Positions 7,312 to 15,035 of a stretch of DNA of 21,014 nucleotides are shown piece after piece; within the stretch, counting starts at the first letter, position 1; the number at the start of each line of letters is the position of its first letter. The position numbers were made by a program, and so were the translations under genes. The stretch is from contig CAIUAO010000083.1 in assembly GCA_903897155.1 (NCBI GenBank), positions 1 through 21,014 of the forward strand. The letters run 5' to 3'. The DNA comes from an uncultured Actinomycetes bacterium (GTDB lineage Bacteria > Actinomycetota > Actinomycetes > Nanopelagicales > Nanopelagicaceae). The notes beneath the pieces are model-generated. The model did not search any database. It was not told the DNA's origin and saw only the letters and a list, made by a program, of their open reading frames with translations.

Positions 7312-8154
7312 ATGCTCATACTCGCCTGCGCCCCCCTGGGAAATCCAGGTGATGCAACTACGCGCTTGCGTGAAGTGATTGTGAGCGCGAAATTTATTGC
7401 AGCAGAAGATTCTAGAAAGCTCACTCGCCTTGCTCATGATCTTGGAGTTGTTTATACCGGCAAAGTCATCTCATACTTTGAAGGAAATGAAAGCGAGCGT
7501 TTAGTTCAGCTGACAGAAATTTTAGAATCAGGTGAAGATCTTCTCGTTATTACAGATGCTGGCGCTCCCGGAGTAAGTGATCCTGGTTACCGCTTAATTA
7601 GAGTAGCGATTGAAAAAAATATTGAGATAAAAGTATTACCGGGGCCATCTGCTCCCGTGACCGCGCTTTTGTTATCTGGAGCTCCTACAGATCGTTTCTG
7701 TTTTGAAGGCTTTACTCCGCGCACATCTGGTACACGCAAAGCATGGTTTGAAGATTTAGCTGAAGAAGAACGTACGATTATCTTTTTTGAAGCGCCTCAT
7801 CGCTTGAAAGAATCACTCCTGGATGCTTGCGACGTATTTGGCAATGAGCGCATGGGCGCGATCTGCCGAGAGATGACAAAGACCTACGAAGAGACAATTC
7901 GAGGGACTTTAGGCGAGCTTCTTGCATGGAGTACTGACCGAGAGATTTTGGGTGAGATCACTGTAGTTCTTCATGGATTTGATGCGAGTAGCAAGAGTTA
8001 TAGCGGTGATGAATTAGTCAGCATGGTTCTAGCACGTGAGAGTGCTGGTGAGTCACGCAAGGATGCGATCAGCGCCGTTGCAAAGCAGTTAGATCTGCCC
8101 AAGCGCCAGGTATTTGATGCTCTGGTTGCTCATAAGAGTGCAGATAAGATCTGA
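7312..8154 (+). CDS. rsmI: 16S rRNA (cytidine1402-2'-O)-methyltransferase RsmI
   Basis: A 280-aa SAM-dependent tetrapyrrole-methylase fold protein that 2'-O-methylates C1402 in the 16S decoding centre. The N-terminal loop CAPLGNPGDATTR (6-18) corresponds to the usual TPIGNLxDxTxR, and AAEDSRK (about 30-36) to AAEDTR. DAGAPGVSDPGYRL (83-96) and LPGPSAPVTALLLSG are the remaining landmarks. A C-terminal helical domain ends DLPKRQVFDALVAH. ATG at 7312 is only 26 bases from the longest start of the divergent PMT gene and has no Shine-Dalgarno, so the message may be leaderless. metG starts 2 bases after its stop, so the two are almost certainly cotranscribed. Confidence 0.93.
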   Translation: MLILACAPLGNPGDATTRLREVIVSAKFIAAEDSRKLTRLAHDLGVVYTGKVISYFEGNESERLVQLTEILESGEDLLVITDAGAPGVSDPGYRLIRVAIEKNIEIKVLPGPSAPVTALLLSGAPTDRFCFEGFTPRTSGTRKAWFEDLAEEERTIIFFEAPHRLKESLLDACDVFGNERMGAICREMTKTYEETIRGTLGELLAWSTDREILGEITVVLHGFDASSKSYSGDELVSMVLARESAGESRKDAISAVAKQLDLPKRQVFDALVAHKSADKI

Positions 8155-8156
8155 GT

Positions 8157-9728
8157 ATGAGTTCTGGCGGAGATTCCAAAGCGTTCTATTTAACGACGCC
8201 TATTTATTATGTAAATGATGCCCCGCATATCGGTCATGCCTACACAACAGTTGCTGGAGATGTTCTTACCCGCTGGCATAGACAGCGTGGTGAAGACGTT
8301 TGGTTTCTCACTGGCACAGATGAGCATGGTGAGAAAGTATTAAATACAGCAAATGAAAATAATGTCTCACCCCAAGAGTGGTGTGACAAACTTGTTGAAG
8401 ATAAGTGGAAGCCAAATTGGCGGGCTTTAAATATTGCCAATGATGACTTTATTCGTACGACAGAACCGCGCCATATGGAGCGTGTGCAGAAGTTCATGCA
8501 ATTGCTTAAAGACAATGGGCATATTTATGCAGGAAAGTTTGAAGGACCTTATTGCGTAGGCTGTGAAGAATTTAAGTTACCTGGGGATCTTGATGACGGT
8601 AAGTGCAAGGTGCATGGCAAGCCCGTCAAGATGCTCTCTGAAGATAACTGGTTCTTTAAGCTCAGCGCCTTTATTCCTCAACTACTGAAGCATTACAAAG
8701 AAAATCCAGAAGCATGTCAACCAGAGAGTGCTCGTAATGAAGTTGTTGCCTTCTTAGAAGGAGGAGTGCGCGATCTATCAATCTCTCGTTCAACATTTGA
8801 TTGGGGAATTCCTGTTCCTTGGGATACAGACCAAGTTATTTATGTCTGGTTTGACGCACTCCTCAACTATGCAACCGCAGTTGGTTTGGGCGATGATCCG
8901 ACAAGTGAAGGCGGTAAGAAGTTTGCAAAGACATGGCCTGCTGATGTGCACTTAGTAGGTAAAGATATTTTGCGCTTCCACGCTGTGATCTGGCCTGCGA
9001 TGCTCATGGCAGCAGGTGTGCCAGTTCCTCGAAAAGTATTTGCTCATGGATGGCTCCTTGTTGGAGGAGAAAAGATGAGTAAGTCAAAGCTCACAGGTAT
9101 AGCGCCCTCTGAAATTACTGATCACTTTGGTGTTGATGCATTCCGCTATTACTTCTTGCGCGCTATTCCATTTGGCAGCGATGGCTCATTTTCTTGGGAA
9201 GATATGTCAGCTCGCTACACATCAGAGCTTGCAAACGACTTTGGTAATTTGGCGTCACGTTTGATTGCCATGATCGAGAAGTATTGCGATGGCGCTATTC
9301 CTGCAGTTGCACAAGACGCGGGTCTTGCCACCGCACTTGCCGCGACCGTAAAGAAAGCCGACGATGCAATATGTGCGCTAGATTTCCAAGGCGGAATTGG
9401 CGCAATCATGGAGTATTGCAAGAAGGTCAATGGTTATGTGACCGAAAAAGAACCATGGGCGATGGCAAAAGATCCTGCAAATACCGCAGAACTCAATAAA
9501 GTTTTATATAACACAGCAGAAAGTGTTCGCGCTTTGGCTGTTTTGTTGCATCCAGTTATGCCAGAGACAACACAGAAATTGTGGGAATCACTTGGCGCAG
9601 AAGCAACAATGGGAGATATCGCTCAGCAGCAAATCTCATCTGTTGCGACATGGGGACAATTGCCTACTGGCTCACGCGTTATAAAAGGCGCAGTTCTCTT
9701 TCCACGTTTGGAAGAAAAGTCAGAATAG
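8157..9728 (+). CDS. metG: Methionyl-tRNA synthetase
   Basis: A 523-aa class I aminoacyl-tRNA synthetase that charges tRNA-Met, including the initiator. The HIGH motif is intact at residues 24-27 (APHIGHAYT), and KMSKS is at 306-310. The zinc-knuckle insert is present with one pair of ligands on each arm (C133/C136 and C150/H153), i.e. the single-knuckle actinobacterial form. WFDALLNYATAVG and KDILRFHAVIWPA are the expected active-site stretches. There is no C-terminal EMAP-like tRNA-binding domain, which is normal for this length. The tatD reading frame begins at the very next base, so expression of tatD depends on readthrough or reinitiation from this message. Confidence 0.97.
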   Translation: MSSGGDSKAFYLTTPIYYVNDAPHIGHAYTTVAGDVLTRWHRQRGEDVWFLTGTDEHGEKVLNTANENNVSPQEWCDKLVEDKWKPNWRALNIANDDFIRTTEPRHMERVQKFMQLLKDNGHIYAGKFEGPYCVGCEEFKLPGDLDDGKCKVHGKPVKMLSEDNWFFKLSAFIPQLLKHYKENPEACQPESARNEVVAFLEGGVRDLSISRSTFDWGIPVPWDTDQVIYVWFDALLNYATAVGLGDDPTSEGGKKFAKTWPADVHLVGKDILRFHAVIWPAMLMAAGVPVPRKVFAHGWLLVGGEKMSKSKLTGIAPSEITDHFGVDAFRYYFLRAIPFGSDGSFSWEDMSARYTSELANDFGNLASRLIAMIEKYCDGAIPAVAQDAGLATALAATVKKADDAICALDFQGGIGAIMEYCKKVNGYVTEKEPWAMAKDPANTAELNKVLYNTAESVRALAVLLHPVMPETTQKLWESLGAEATMGDIAQQQISSVATWGQLPTGSRVIKGAVLFPRLEEKSE

Positions 9729-10586
9729 ATGGCTGATCGTCACACGTTAGATAAAGAACGTGCCGATGCACCTACCCCGGCTGCGCTCACCCGCAGATGT
9801 ATTGATGCCCATGCGCATATGGAATTGGTTACAGAATCTGAACCAGATTCTAAAGCGGTCGCTGATCTATTAGAACTCTGTGCAAGTGTTGGCGTTGATC
9901 GTGTTATGCAGATTGGCTATTCAGCAGAGCAATCTGCTTGTGGCGTTAAAAGCGACGAAAGTTTACCCGGAAAAGTTTTAGCAGCAGTTGCGCTGAAACC
10001 CAATGACGCACCCGTCGTTGACGATTTAGAAGCTGATTTATAGATCATTGAAGAGCTAGCAAAGCACCCCCGCGTGCGTGCAATCGGTGAAACGGGTTTG
10101 GATTTTTTCCGCACAGAACCTGCATTGCAAGATAAGCAGCTCTATTCATTTAAGAGGCATATCGCTCTTGCTAAAGAAGTGAATAAAGCTCTCGTTATTC
10201 ATGATCGCGATGCCCATAGAGCAGTTCTTGATACCTTGCTTGAAGTAGGGGCACCTGCAACAACAATCTTTCATTGCTATTCAGGAGATGCCCACATGGC
10301 CGCGGAATGCATTGAAGCAGGTTATCTACTTTCTTTTGCGGGGACTGTGACATTTAAAAATGCACCTGCACTTCGCGATGCTGTAAAACTAGTGCCGCCG
10401 CATCTACTACTCGTTGAGACCGATTCACCATTTCTTACTCCGATGCCTCATAGAGGATTGCTCAATACTCCAGCACAGATTCCAAATATCATCCGTTTTA
10501 TTGCTGATGTGAGAGATGAGAGCGTTGATTATCTCTGTGATGTTGTCACGGAGAATGCTCTTCGAGTCTTTGGAAGTTTTGACTAA
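9729..10586 (+). pseudogene. tatD: TatD-family metal-dependent DNase, interrupted by one in-frame TAG
   Basis: The reading frame from ATG 9729 to TAA 10584-10586 spans 285 codons, normal for TatD, but codon 105 (10041-10043) is TAG. Both halves are in the same frame and read as good TatD. The first half has IDAHAHME (metal ligands H28, H30). After the stop come IIEELAKHPRVRAIGETGLDFF (ligand E121), VIHDRDAH (H158), FHCYSGD (H182) and VETDSPFLTP (D232), so every metal ligand is present. The N-terminal piece alone (104 aa) would be inactive. A GTG at 10074 could restart translation but would lack the HxH pair. The rest of the gene is undecayed, so the change is recent, a sequencing or assembly error, or a suppressed codon. 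The stop overlaps the rsmA start by one base. Confidence 0.85.
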
Positions 10587-11419
10587 TGGCTACTCTTCTT
10601 GGCGCAGCAGAGATACGCGAAATTGCAGAGCGCATAGGCCTAAAGCCAACAAAGAAGCTAGGACAGAACTTTGTTGTGGATGCCAATACCTGCAGAAGGA
10701 TTGTTAAAGCAGCTGATGTAACAAGTGCTGATGTTGCTCTAGAAATTGGTCCTGGAATTGGTTCTCTGACACTTGCCCTCCTTGAGGTAGCGCGCGAAGT
10801 GATTGCTATCGAGATAGATGACAGACTTGCAGGAGAGTTAGCGAATACTGCAGCAGCACATGAGTTTGATACCGCCCGCTTGCATGTGATGAATGAAGAT
10901 GCAATGACTACAGAGTCACTTCCAAAAGAGCCAACAGTTTTAGTTGCAAATTTGCCCTATAACATTTCAGTTCCAGTACTACTTCACTTTTTAGAGAAAT
11001 TTCCTTCTATCCAGCGCGGTGTTGTGATGGTGCAAAGTGAAGTGGCAGATCGTTTAGTAGCAAAGCCTGGTAGTAAGAACTATGGATCCCCATCTGTGAA
11101 AGCAACATGGTGGGCAGATCTCTCATCTGCTGGAACTGTAGGTCGATCTATTTTTTGGCCAGTACCTAACGTCGATTCATCACTCGTGAAATTCATTCGC
11201 CATGCACCAGCAGGTGATGAAGAAAAGAGAGTACAAACCTTTAGCGTGATTGACGCCGCATTTGCTCAGCGTCGCAAGATGCTACGAAGCGCCCTGGGAG
11301 AACTCTTTGATGGAAAGGCGAGTGAATCAATTGCCTCTGCTGGAATTGATCCCACCGTTCGAGGAGAGGTCTTACTCCTTGGTGACTTTATGAAGATTGC
11401 CAATACGCTAGCCATATGA
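10586..11419 (+). CDS. rsmA: 16S rRNA (adenine1518/1519-N6)-dimethyltransferase RsmA/KsgA
   Basis: A 277-aa Rossmann-fold methyltransferase that dimethylates two adjacent adenines in helix 45 of 16S rRNA late in 30S assembly. KKLGQNFVVD (23-32) is the family's N-terminal LGQhFL motif. EIGPGIGSLT (53-62) is the SAM-binding motif I, and EIDDRL (76-81) the acidic strand end. NLPYNIS (122-128) is the catalytic motif IV. The C-terminal helical domain has AFAQRRKMLRSALG, also typical. Its ATG shares a base with the tatD stop (TAATG), and ispE overlaps its end by 4 bases (ATGA), so tatD-rsmA-ispE form one tightly coupled unit. In mycobacteria rpfB sits between tatD and ksgA; it is absent here. Confidence 0.96.
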   Translation: MATLLGAAEIREIAERIGLKPTKKLGQNFVVDANTCRRIVKAADVTSADVALEIGPGIGSLTLALLEVAREVIAIEIDDRLAGELANTAAAHEFDTARLHVMNEDAMTTESLPKEPTVLVANLPYNISVPVLLHFLEKFPSIQRGVVMVQSEVADRLVAKPGSKNYGSPSVKATWWADLSSAGTVGRSIFWPVPNVDSSLVKFIRHAPAGDEEKRVQTFSVIDAAFAQRRKMLRSALGELFDGKASESIASAGIDPTVRGEVLLLGDFMKIANTLAI

Positions 11420-12336
11420 AGCTCAGCGGTGTTGTCGTGCGGGTACCTGCAAAGGTAAACCTGCAACTCTCTGTTGGCCCGCTAGGAGCAGATGGCTTCC
11501 ATGAAGTAACAACAGTCTTTCAAGCTATTTCACTTTACGATGATGTCACGGTCAAGTTTGGTGAACCTGGAACGGGAATTGTTCTCACACTTTCTGGACC
11601 AACATCTGCCGGAGTTCCTGTTGACTCAACTAATTTGGCATATATGGCAGCCCAACTCATGATTGATAAGCATGATTTAGATTCTGATCTTTCGATCCAT
11701 ATCAAAAAAGAAATTCCTGTTGCAGGAGGAATGGCTGGCGGAAGCGCAGATGCTGCCGGAGTCATTGTTGCAATGGATTCCTTATTTGAGCTTGGGCTTT
11801 CAAGGGATGGAATGGAAAAAATCGCAGCAGAACTAGGAAGTGATGTTCCTTTCTCTATTACTGGTGGAATAGCCATTGGCAGAGGTAGAGGAGATGAGAT
11901 CACACCGGTACTAGCTAGGGGAAGTTATCAGTGGGTTCTTGCGATGTCTGCTCAAGGTTTATCTACTCAAGCTGTTTATGCAGAGTCAGATAGATTGCGA
12001 ACAGGTTTAGATATTGCAAGACCTCAGGTTAGCGACCAAATGCTTCAAGCACTACGTGCAGGAGATGCTGTTGCATTAGGACAAGCGCTCTCCAATGATT
12101 TGCAACCTGCTGCATGTTCACTTCGACCAGCGCTTCGTTTAGCTCTTGATGTTGGAAATGATTACGGAGCTCTTGGGAGCATTGTTTCTGGTTCAGGACC
12201 AACTGTTGCATTTTTGGTTGAAGATGATGAAAGAGCATTGGATTTAACAGTTGCACTCAGCGCAAGTGGCGTAGTTGCAGGGGTAATTCGCGCGGGCGGG
12301 CCTACTCATGGGGCGCGAGTTGTAGAAACACTCTGA
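11416..12336 (+). CDS. ispE: 4-diphosphocytidyl-2-C-methyl-D-erythritol kinase
   Basis: A 306-aa GHMP-family kinase of the MEP isoprenoid pathway; it phosphorylates CDP-ME with ATP. PAKVNLQLSV (11-20) carries the conserved lysine K13. The glycine-rich phosphate loop PVAGGMAGGSADAAG lies at 101-115, and LGSDVPF (140-146) contains the catalytic aspartate D143. SGSGPTVAF near the C-terminus is the third GHMP motif. The start overlaps the rsmA stop by four bases. The product feeds synthesis of polyprenyl carriers, which the nearby PMT and cell-wall enzymes need. tRNA-Gln follows 19 bases after the stop. Confidence 0.95.
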   Translation: MKLSGVVVRVPAKVNLQLSVGPLGADGFHEVTTVFQAISLYDDVTVKFGEPGTGIVLTLSGPTSAGVPVDSTNLAYMAAQLMIDKHDLDSDLSIHIKKEIPVAGGMAGGSADAAGVIVAMDSLFELGLSRDGMEKIAAELGSDVPFSITGGIAIGRGRGDEITPVLARGSYQWVLAMSAQGLSTQAVYAESDRLRTGLDIARPQVSDQMLQALRAGDAVALGQALSNDLQPAACSLRPALRLALDVGNDYGALGSIVSGSGPTVAFLVEDDERALDLTVALSASGVVAGVIRAGGPTHGARVVETL

Positions 12337-12355
12337 GATAAGGGACAATTCAGGT

Positions 12356-12427
12356 TCCGCCATTGTGTAGTGGCTAGCACATGGGCCTTTGAAGCCCAGG
12401 GTCCAGGATCGATACCTGGTGGCGGAG
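12356..12427 (+). tRNA. tRNA-Gln (anticodon TTG)
   Basis: A 72-base cloverleaf. The acceptor arm TCCGCCA (12356-12362) pairs with TGGCGGA (12420-12426), with G as discriminator at 12427. The D arm is GTG/CAC. The anticodon stem TGGGC/GCCCA encloses CTTTGAA with anticodon TTG, which reads CAA and CAG by wobble. The T stem is CCAGG/CCTGG. CCA is not encoded (the next bases are CAA), so it must be added by nucleotidyltransferase. It lies between ispE and glmU and probably shares their transcript, so processing of the tRNA would cut the message just upstream of glmU. Confidence 0.95.
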
Positions 12428-12458
12428 CAAATATCCGCCAGAGATGAAGGGGGTAGTA

Positions 12459-13898
12459 ATGACAATAGATCTAGTCATTGTGCTCGCTGCTGGTGAAGGA
12501 ACGCGTATGAAATCTTCCACACCAAAAGTTCTACATAACATTGCAGGTCGCTCAATCATTGATCATGTACTGGGGGCAGTAGAGCCACTAGGAGCAAAAG
12601 AACTACGCGTTGTTGTTGGATCAGCCCGTGAGGCAGTGGAAGCTCATGTGAAAGAAGTTGCTCCGAAAGCAAAAACTATTTTCCAGTCAGAGCGCAATGG
12701 AACGGGCCACGCCGTTCAACTTGCCCTCGAAGGCGCACCAGATAAAGGAAGCGTTTTAATCCTTGCTGGGGATACTCCTCTGCTTCGCAGTGAAACCCTA
12801 AAAGAATTTGCTCATGCTCACATCGCTTATGAGTCACACGCATCTGTATTAACTGCAATCTTGCCTGATCCATTTGGATATGGACGCATCGTGCGCGGGG
12901 ATACCGGTGAGCTCTTGCGTATCGTTGAAGAGCGCGATGCAAGCACAGAGGAAAAAAGCATTGATGAGATCAATACCGGTGTCTATCTCTTTGATATCGC
13001 ATCCCTCAAGAGCGCCATCACAGGGCTTAAGAGCGCTAACGCACAAGGTGAGCTCTATCTCACCGATGTCATTGCACTCATCAAAGATGGAGGTTCTGGT
13101 GTTGCCGGAATCTTGTCCAATGATTACACCGAGACTTTAGGTATTAATGATCGCTCCCAGTTAGCTGAATGCGCAGCAATCATGCGCGATCGCATCAATG
13201 ATGACTTTATGAGGGCTGGTGTGAGCATTATTGATCCAACAACAACGTGGATTGATTTTGGTGTTCAGATCGAATCTGATGTGACGATATTTCCAGGGTG
13301 CGCTATTTCAGGGGCAACCCATATTGCTAGCGGAGCTTTCATTGGCCCTCGCACAACGCTTCACAATGTGAAGGTAGGGCGAAAAGCGAGCGTCCTTGAA
13401 TCATGGGCAGCAGATTCAGAGATCGGCAGCACTTCCGTTGTTGGTCCGTTTAGTTATTTAAGACCCGGGACTATCTTGGCTTCTAACACCAAGGTCGGTG
13501 CTTATGTTGAGACTAAGAATGTGACTATTGGCGAAGGATCTAAGGTGCCTCATCTGTCCTATGTGGGCGATGCAACCATCGGCACAGGAACTAACATCGG
13601 GGCAGCGACAATTTTTGTAAACTATGACGGTGTTGAGAAGCATCACACGACAGTTGGAAATGATGTCCGCATTGGAAGTGACACGATGTTAGTTGCGCCA
13701 GTCACAGTTGGCGACGGGGCATATACCGCCGCAGGCTCTGTTATTACAGAGGACGTGCCTGCCGGCTCAATCGGAGTTGCTAGGGCAAAACAGAGAAATG
13801 TCCTAGGGTGGGTACTGAGAAAACGTAAAGGATCCTCTTCGGCCACATCGGCGGAAAAGGCCGGAGCACAAGACGTAAAGTCTGCGAAGGAGGAATAG
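12459..13898 (+). CDS. glmU: Bifunctional UDP-N-acetylglucosamine pyrophosphorylase / glucosamine-1-phosphate N-acetyltransferase
   Basis: A 479-aa two-domain enzyme making UDP-GlcNAc for peptidoglycan. The N-terminal uridylyltransferase domain opens with LAAGEGTRMKSSTPK (9-23), followed by NGTGHAVQLAL and LAGDTPLL. The C-terminal half is a left-handed beta helix of hexapeptide repeats, with the acetyltransferase histidine at H365 (VPHLSYVGDA) and NIGAATIFVNYDG at 379-391. A charged, Ser/Ala/Lys-rich tail after residue 455 is probably disordered, as in other actinobacteria. ATG at 12459 is preferred because GAAGGGGG lies about 5 bases upstream; ATG at 12444 adds five residues and is only 16 bases from the tRNA. 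prs follows after 3 bases. Confidence 0.95.
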   Translation: MTIDLVIVLAAGEGTRMKSSTPKVLHNIAGRSIIDHVLGAVEPLGAKELRVVVGSAREAVEAHVKEVAPKAKTIFQSERNGTGHAVQLALEGAPDKGSVLILAGDTPLLRSETLKEFAHAHIAYESHASVLTAILPDPFGYGRIVRGDTGELLRIVEERDASTEEKSIDEINTGVYLFDIASLKSAITGLKSANAQGELYLTDVIALIKDGGSGVAGILSNDYTETLGINDRSQLAECAAIMRDRINDDFMRAGVSIIDPTTTWIDFGVQIESDVTIFPGCAISGATHIASGAFIGPRTTLHNVKVGRKASVLESWAADSEIGSTSVVGPFSYLRPGTILASNTKVGAYVETKNVTIGEGSKVPHLSYVGDATIGTGTNIGAATIFVNYDGVEKHHTTVGNDVRIGSDTMLVAPVTVGDGAYTAAGSVITEDVPAGSIGVARAKQRNVLGWVLRKRKGSSSATSAEKAGAQDVKSAKEE

Positions 13899-13901
13899 CC
13901 A

Positions 13902-14882
13902 GTGAGCGAACTTCGACTGAGCTCTGAGAAGCGGTTAAGGATTTTTACAGGCCGCGGATATCCAGAACTCGCCGAAGATGTCGCTGCAGAACTTGGCATT
14001 CCAATCACACCAACATCAGCATATGACTTTGCTAATGGTGAAATATTTGTTCGATTTGAAGAATCGGTTCGTGGTTCAGATGCATTTGTTATTCAAAGCC
14101 ACGCCGCTCCTGTTAATAAGCAAATTATGGAGCAGCTCATCATGGTGGACGCCCTTAAGCGCGCATCTGCTAAACGCATCACAGTAGTTGCACCGTTCTA
14201 TGGATATGCCCGTCAAGATAAGAAGCACAGAGGCCGTGAGCCAATTTCAGCGCGTCTTATGGCAGATCTCTTTAAGACGGCAGGTGCTGATCGTCTGATG
14301 GTTGTCGATCTTCACACATCACAAATTCAAGGTTTCTTCGATGGTCCTGTCGATCACTTATTCGCGCTACCTCTTTTAACAAATTATGTAGGAAGCAAAG
14401 TTGATCGTTCAAAACTCACGATCGTCTCACCTGACTCAGGACGCGTGCGCGTTGCTGAGCGTTGGTCAGATATGTTGGGCGGAGTTCCCATCGCTTTCAT
14501 TCACAAAACTCGTGACCCACGGATTCCAAATGAATCAATAACAGGCCGCGTCGTCGGTGATGTGAAGGGAATGACCTGCGTAGTCATCGATGACATGATC
14601 GATACTGCAGGAACTATTACTAAGGCCGTTGACGCCCTCTTTGAAGATGGCGCAAAGGAAGTAATTGTTGCCGCCACCCACGCGGTTCTCTCTGGTCCTG
14701 CGGTAGAGCGTTTGAAGAATTCTCGGGTGAGTGAAGTTATTGTCACAAATACTCTGCCAATCCCTGAGGAAGCTAAATTTGACCGTTTGACCGTGCTCTC
14801 GATCGCTCCACTACTTGGCCGGGCAATTCGGGAAGTCTTTGAAGATGGCTCAGTCACAAGCCTCTTCGACGGCCATTCCTAA
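13902..14882 (+). CDS. prs: Ribose-phosphate pyrophosphokinase (PRPP synthetase)
   Basis: A 326-aa class I PRPP synthase that makes 5-phosphoribosyl-1-diphosphate from ribose 5-phosphate and ATP for nucleotides, His, Trp and NAD. The signature VVDLHTSQIQGFFDGPVDHL (134-153) and the PRPP-binding loop VVIDDMIDTAGTI (227-239) are intact; YGYARQDKKHRGREPIS is the flexible ATP-binding loop. GTG at 13902 is selected by a full AAGGAGG Shine-Dalgarno at 13887-13893, inside the end of glmU. The glmU-prs pair is conserved in actinobacteria and joins two sugar-phosphate and nucleotide steps. A 153-bp gap, described separately, divides it from rplY. Confidence 0.97.
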   Translation: MSELRLSSEKRLRIFTGRGYPELAEDVAAELGIPITPTSAYDFANGEIFVRFEESVRGSDAFVIQSHAAPVNKQIMEQLIMVDALKRASAKRITVVAPFYGYARQDKKHRGREPISARLMADLFKTAGADRLMVVDLHTSQIQGFFDGPVDHLFALPLLTNYVGSKVDRSKLTIVSPDSGRVRVAERWSDMLGGVPIAFIHKTRDPRIPNESITGRVVGDVKGMTCVVIDDMIDTAGTITKAVDALFEDGAKEVIVAATHAVLSGPAVERLKNSRVSEVIVTNTLPIPEEAKFDRLTVLSIAPLLGRAIREVFEDGSVTSLFDGHS

Positions 14883-14898
14883 AGCCTGAACTCTCAAT

Positions 14899-14928
14899 TT
14901 GTAAATCTGCCCTCCGATTCGCTAACCT
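14899..14928 (+). promoter_or_regulatory. Candidate sigma70-type promoter for rplY
   Basis: TTGTAA at 14899-14904 and TAACCT at 14923-14928 are separated by 18 bases and would start transcription near 14934-14936. That is exactly where the first hairpin of the rplY leader begins. Both boxes are imperfect matches, so this is a suggestion supported mainly by its position in the only long gap of the prs-rplY run. Confidence 0.35.
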
Positions 14929-14933
14929 AGCGA

Positions 14934-15020
14934 CTCGTTCCGGCGAGGGATAGAAATATCCGTAATCGACGGGTTCTCTCTTGGAACGTGATGTGTCCGT
15001 TTATTAAGAGCAGAGAACCT
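14934..15020 (+). promoter_or_regulatory. Structured 5' leader of rplY (candidate L25 autoregulatory RNA)
   Basis: Three stems follow each other in the gap before rplY. The first is CTCG (14934-14937) with CGAG (14944-14947). The second is GGATA (14948-14952) with TATCC (14957-14961), closed by a GAAA tetraloop. The third is a long stem: GGTTCT (14972-14977) pairs with AGAACC (15014-15019) and, after a 3-base CAG bulge, CTCTT (14978-14982) pairs with AAGAG (15006-15010). Inside it AACG (14985-14988) can pair with CGTT (14998-15001). The stem ends one base before the Shine-Dalgarno GAAGGAG (15021-15027). In E. coli rplY is known to be autogenously controlled by L25; an equivalent control here is inference. 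Confidence 0.55.
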
Positions 15021-15035
15021 GAAGGAGCAAATTAA

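Noticed and set aside
10041..10043. TAG in tatD as pyrrolysine insertion
   Set aside because: TatD is not a known Pyl protein, no pylT or pylS-like gene is visible, and actinobacteria of this type are not known to use Pyl. A mutation or error is simpler.
12337..12443. Small ORF or second tRNA around tRNA-Gln
   Set aside because: Only one cloverleaf fits, and the flanks are 19 and 16 bases with no further structure.
14883..15035. Metabolite riboswitch before rplY
   Set aside because: I could not match the stems to any riboswitch class I know, and the downstream gene is a ribosomal protein, for which protein-binding leaders are the usual case.
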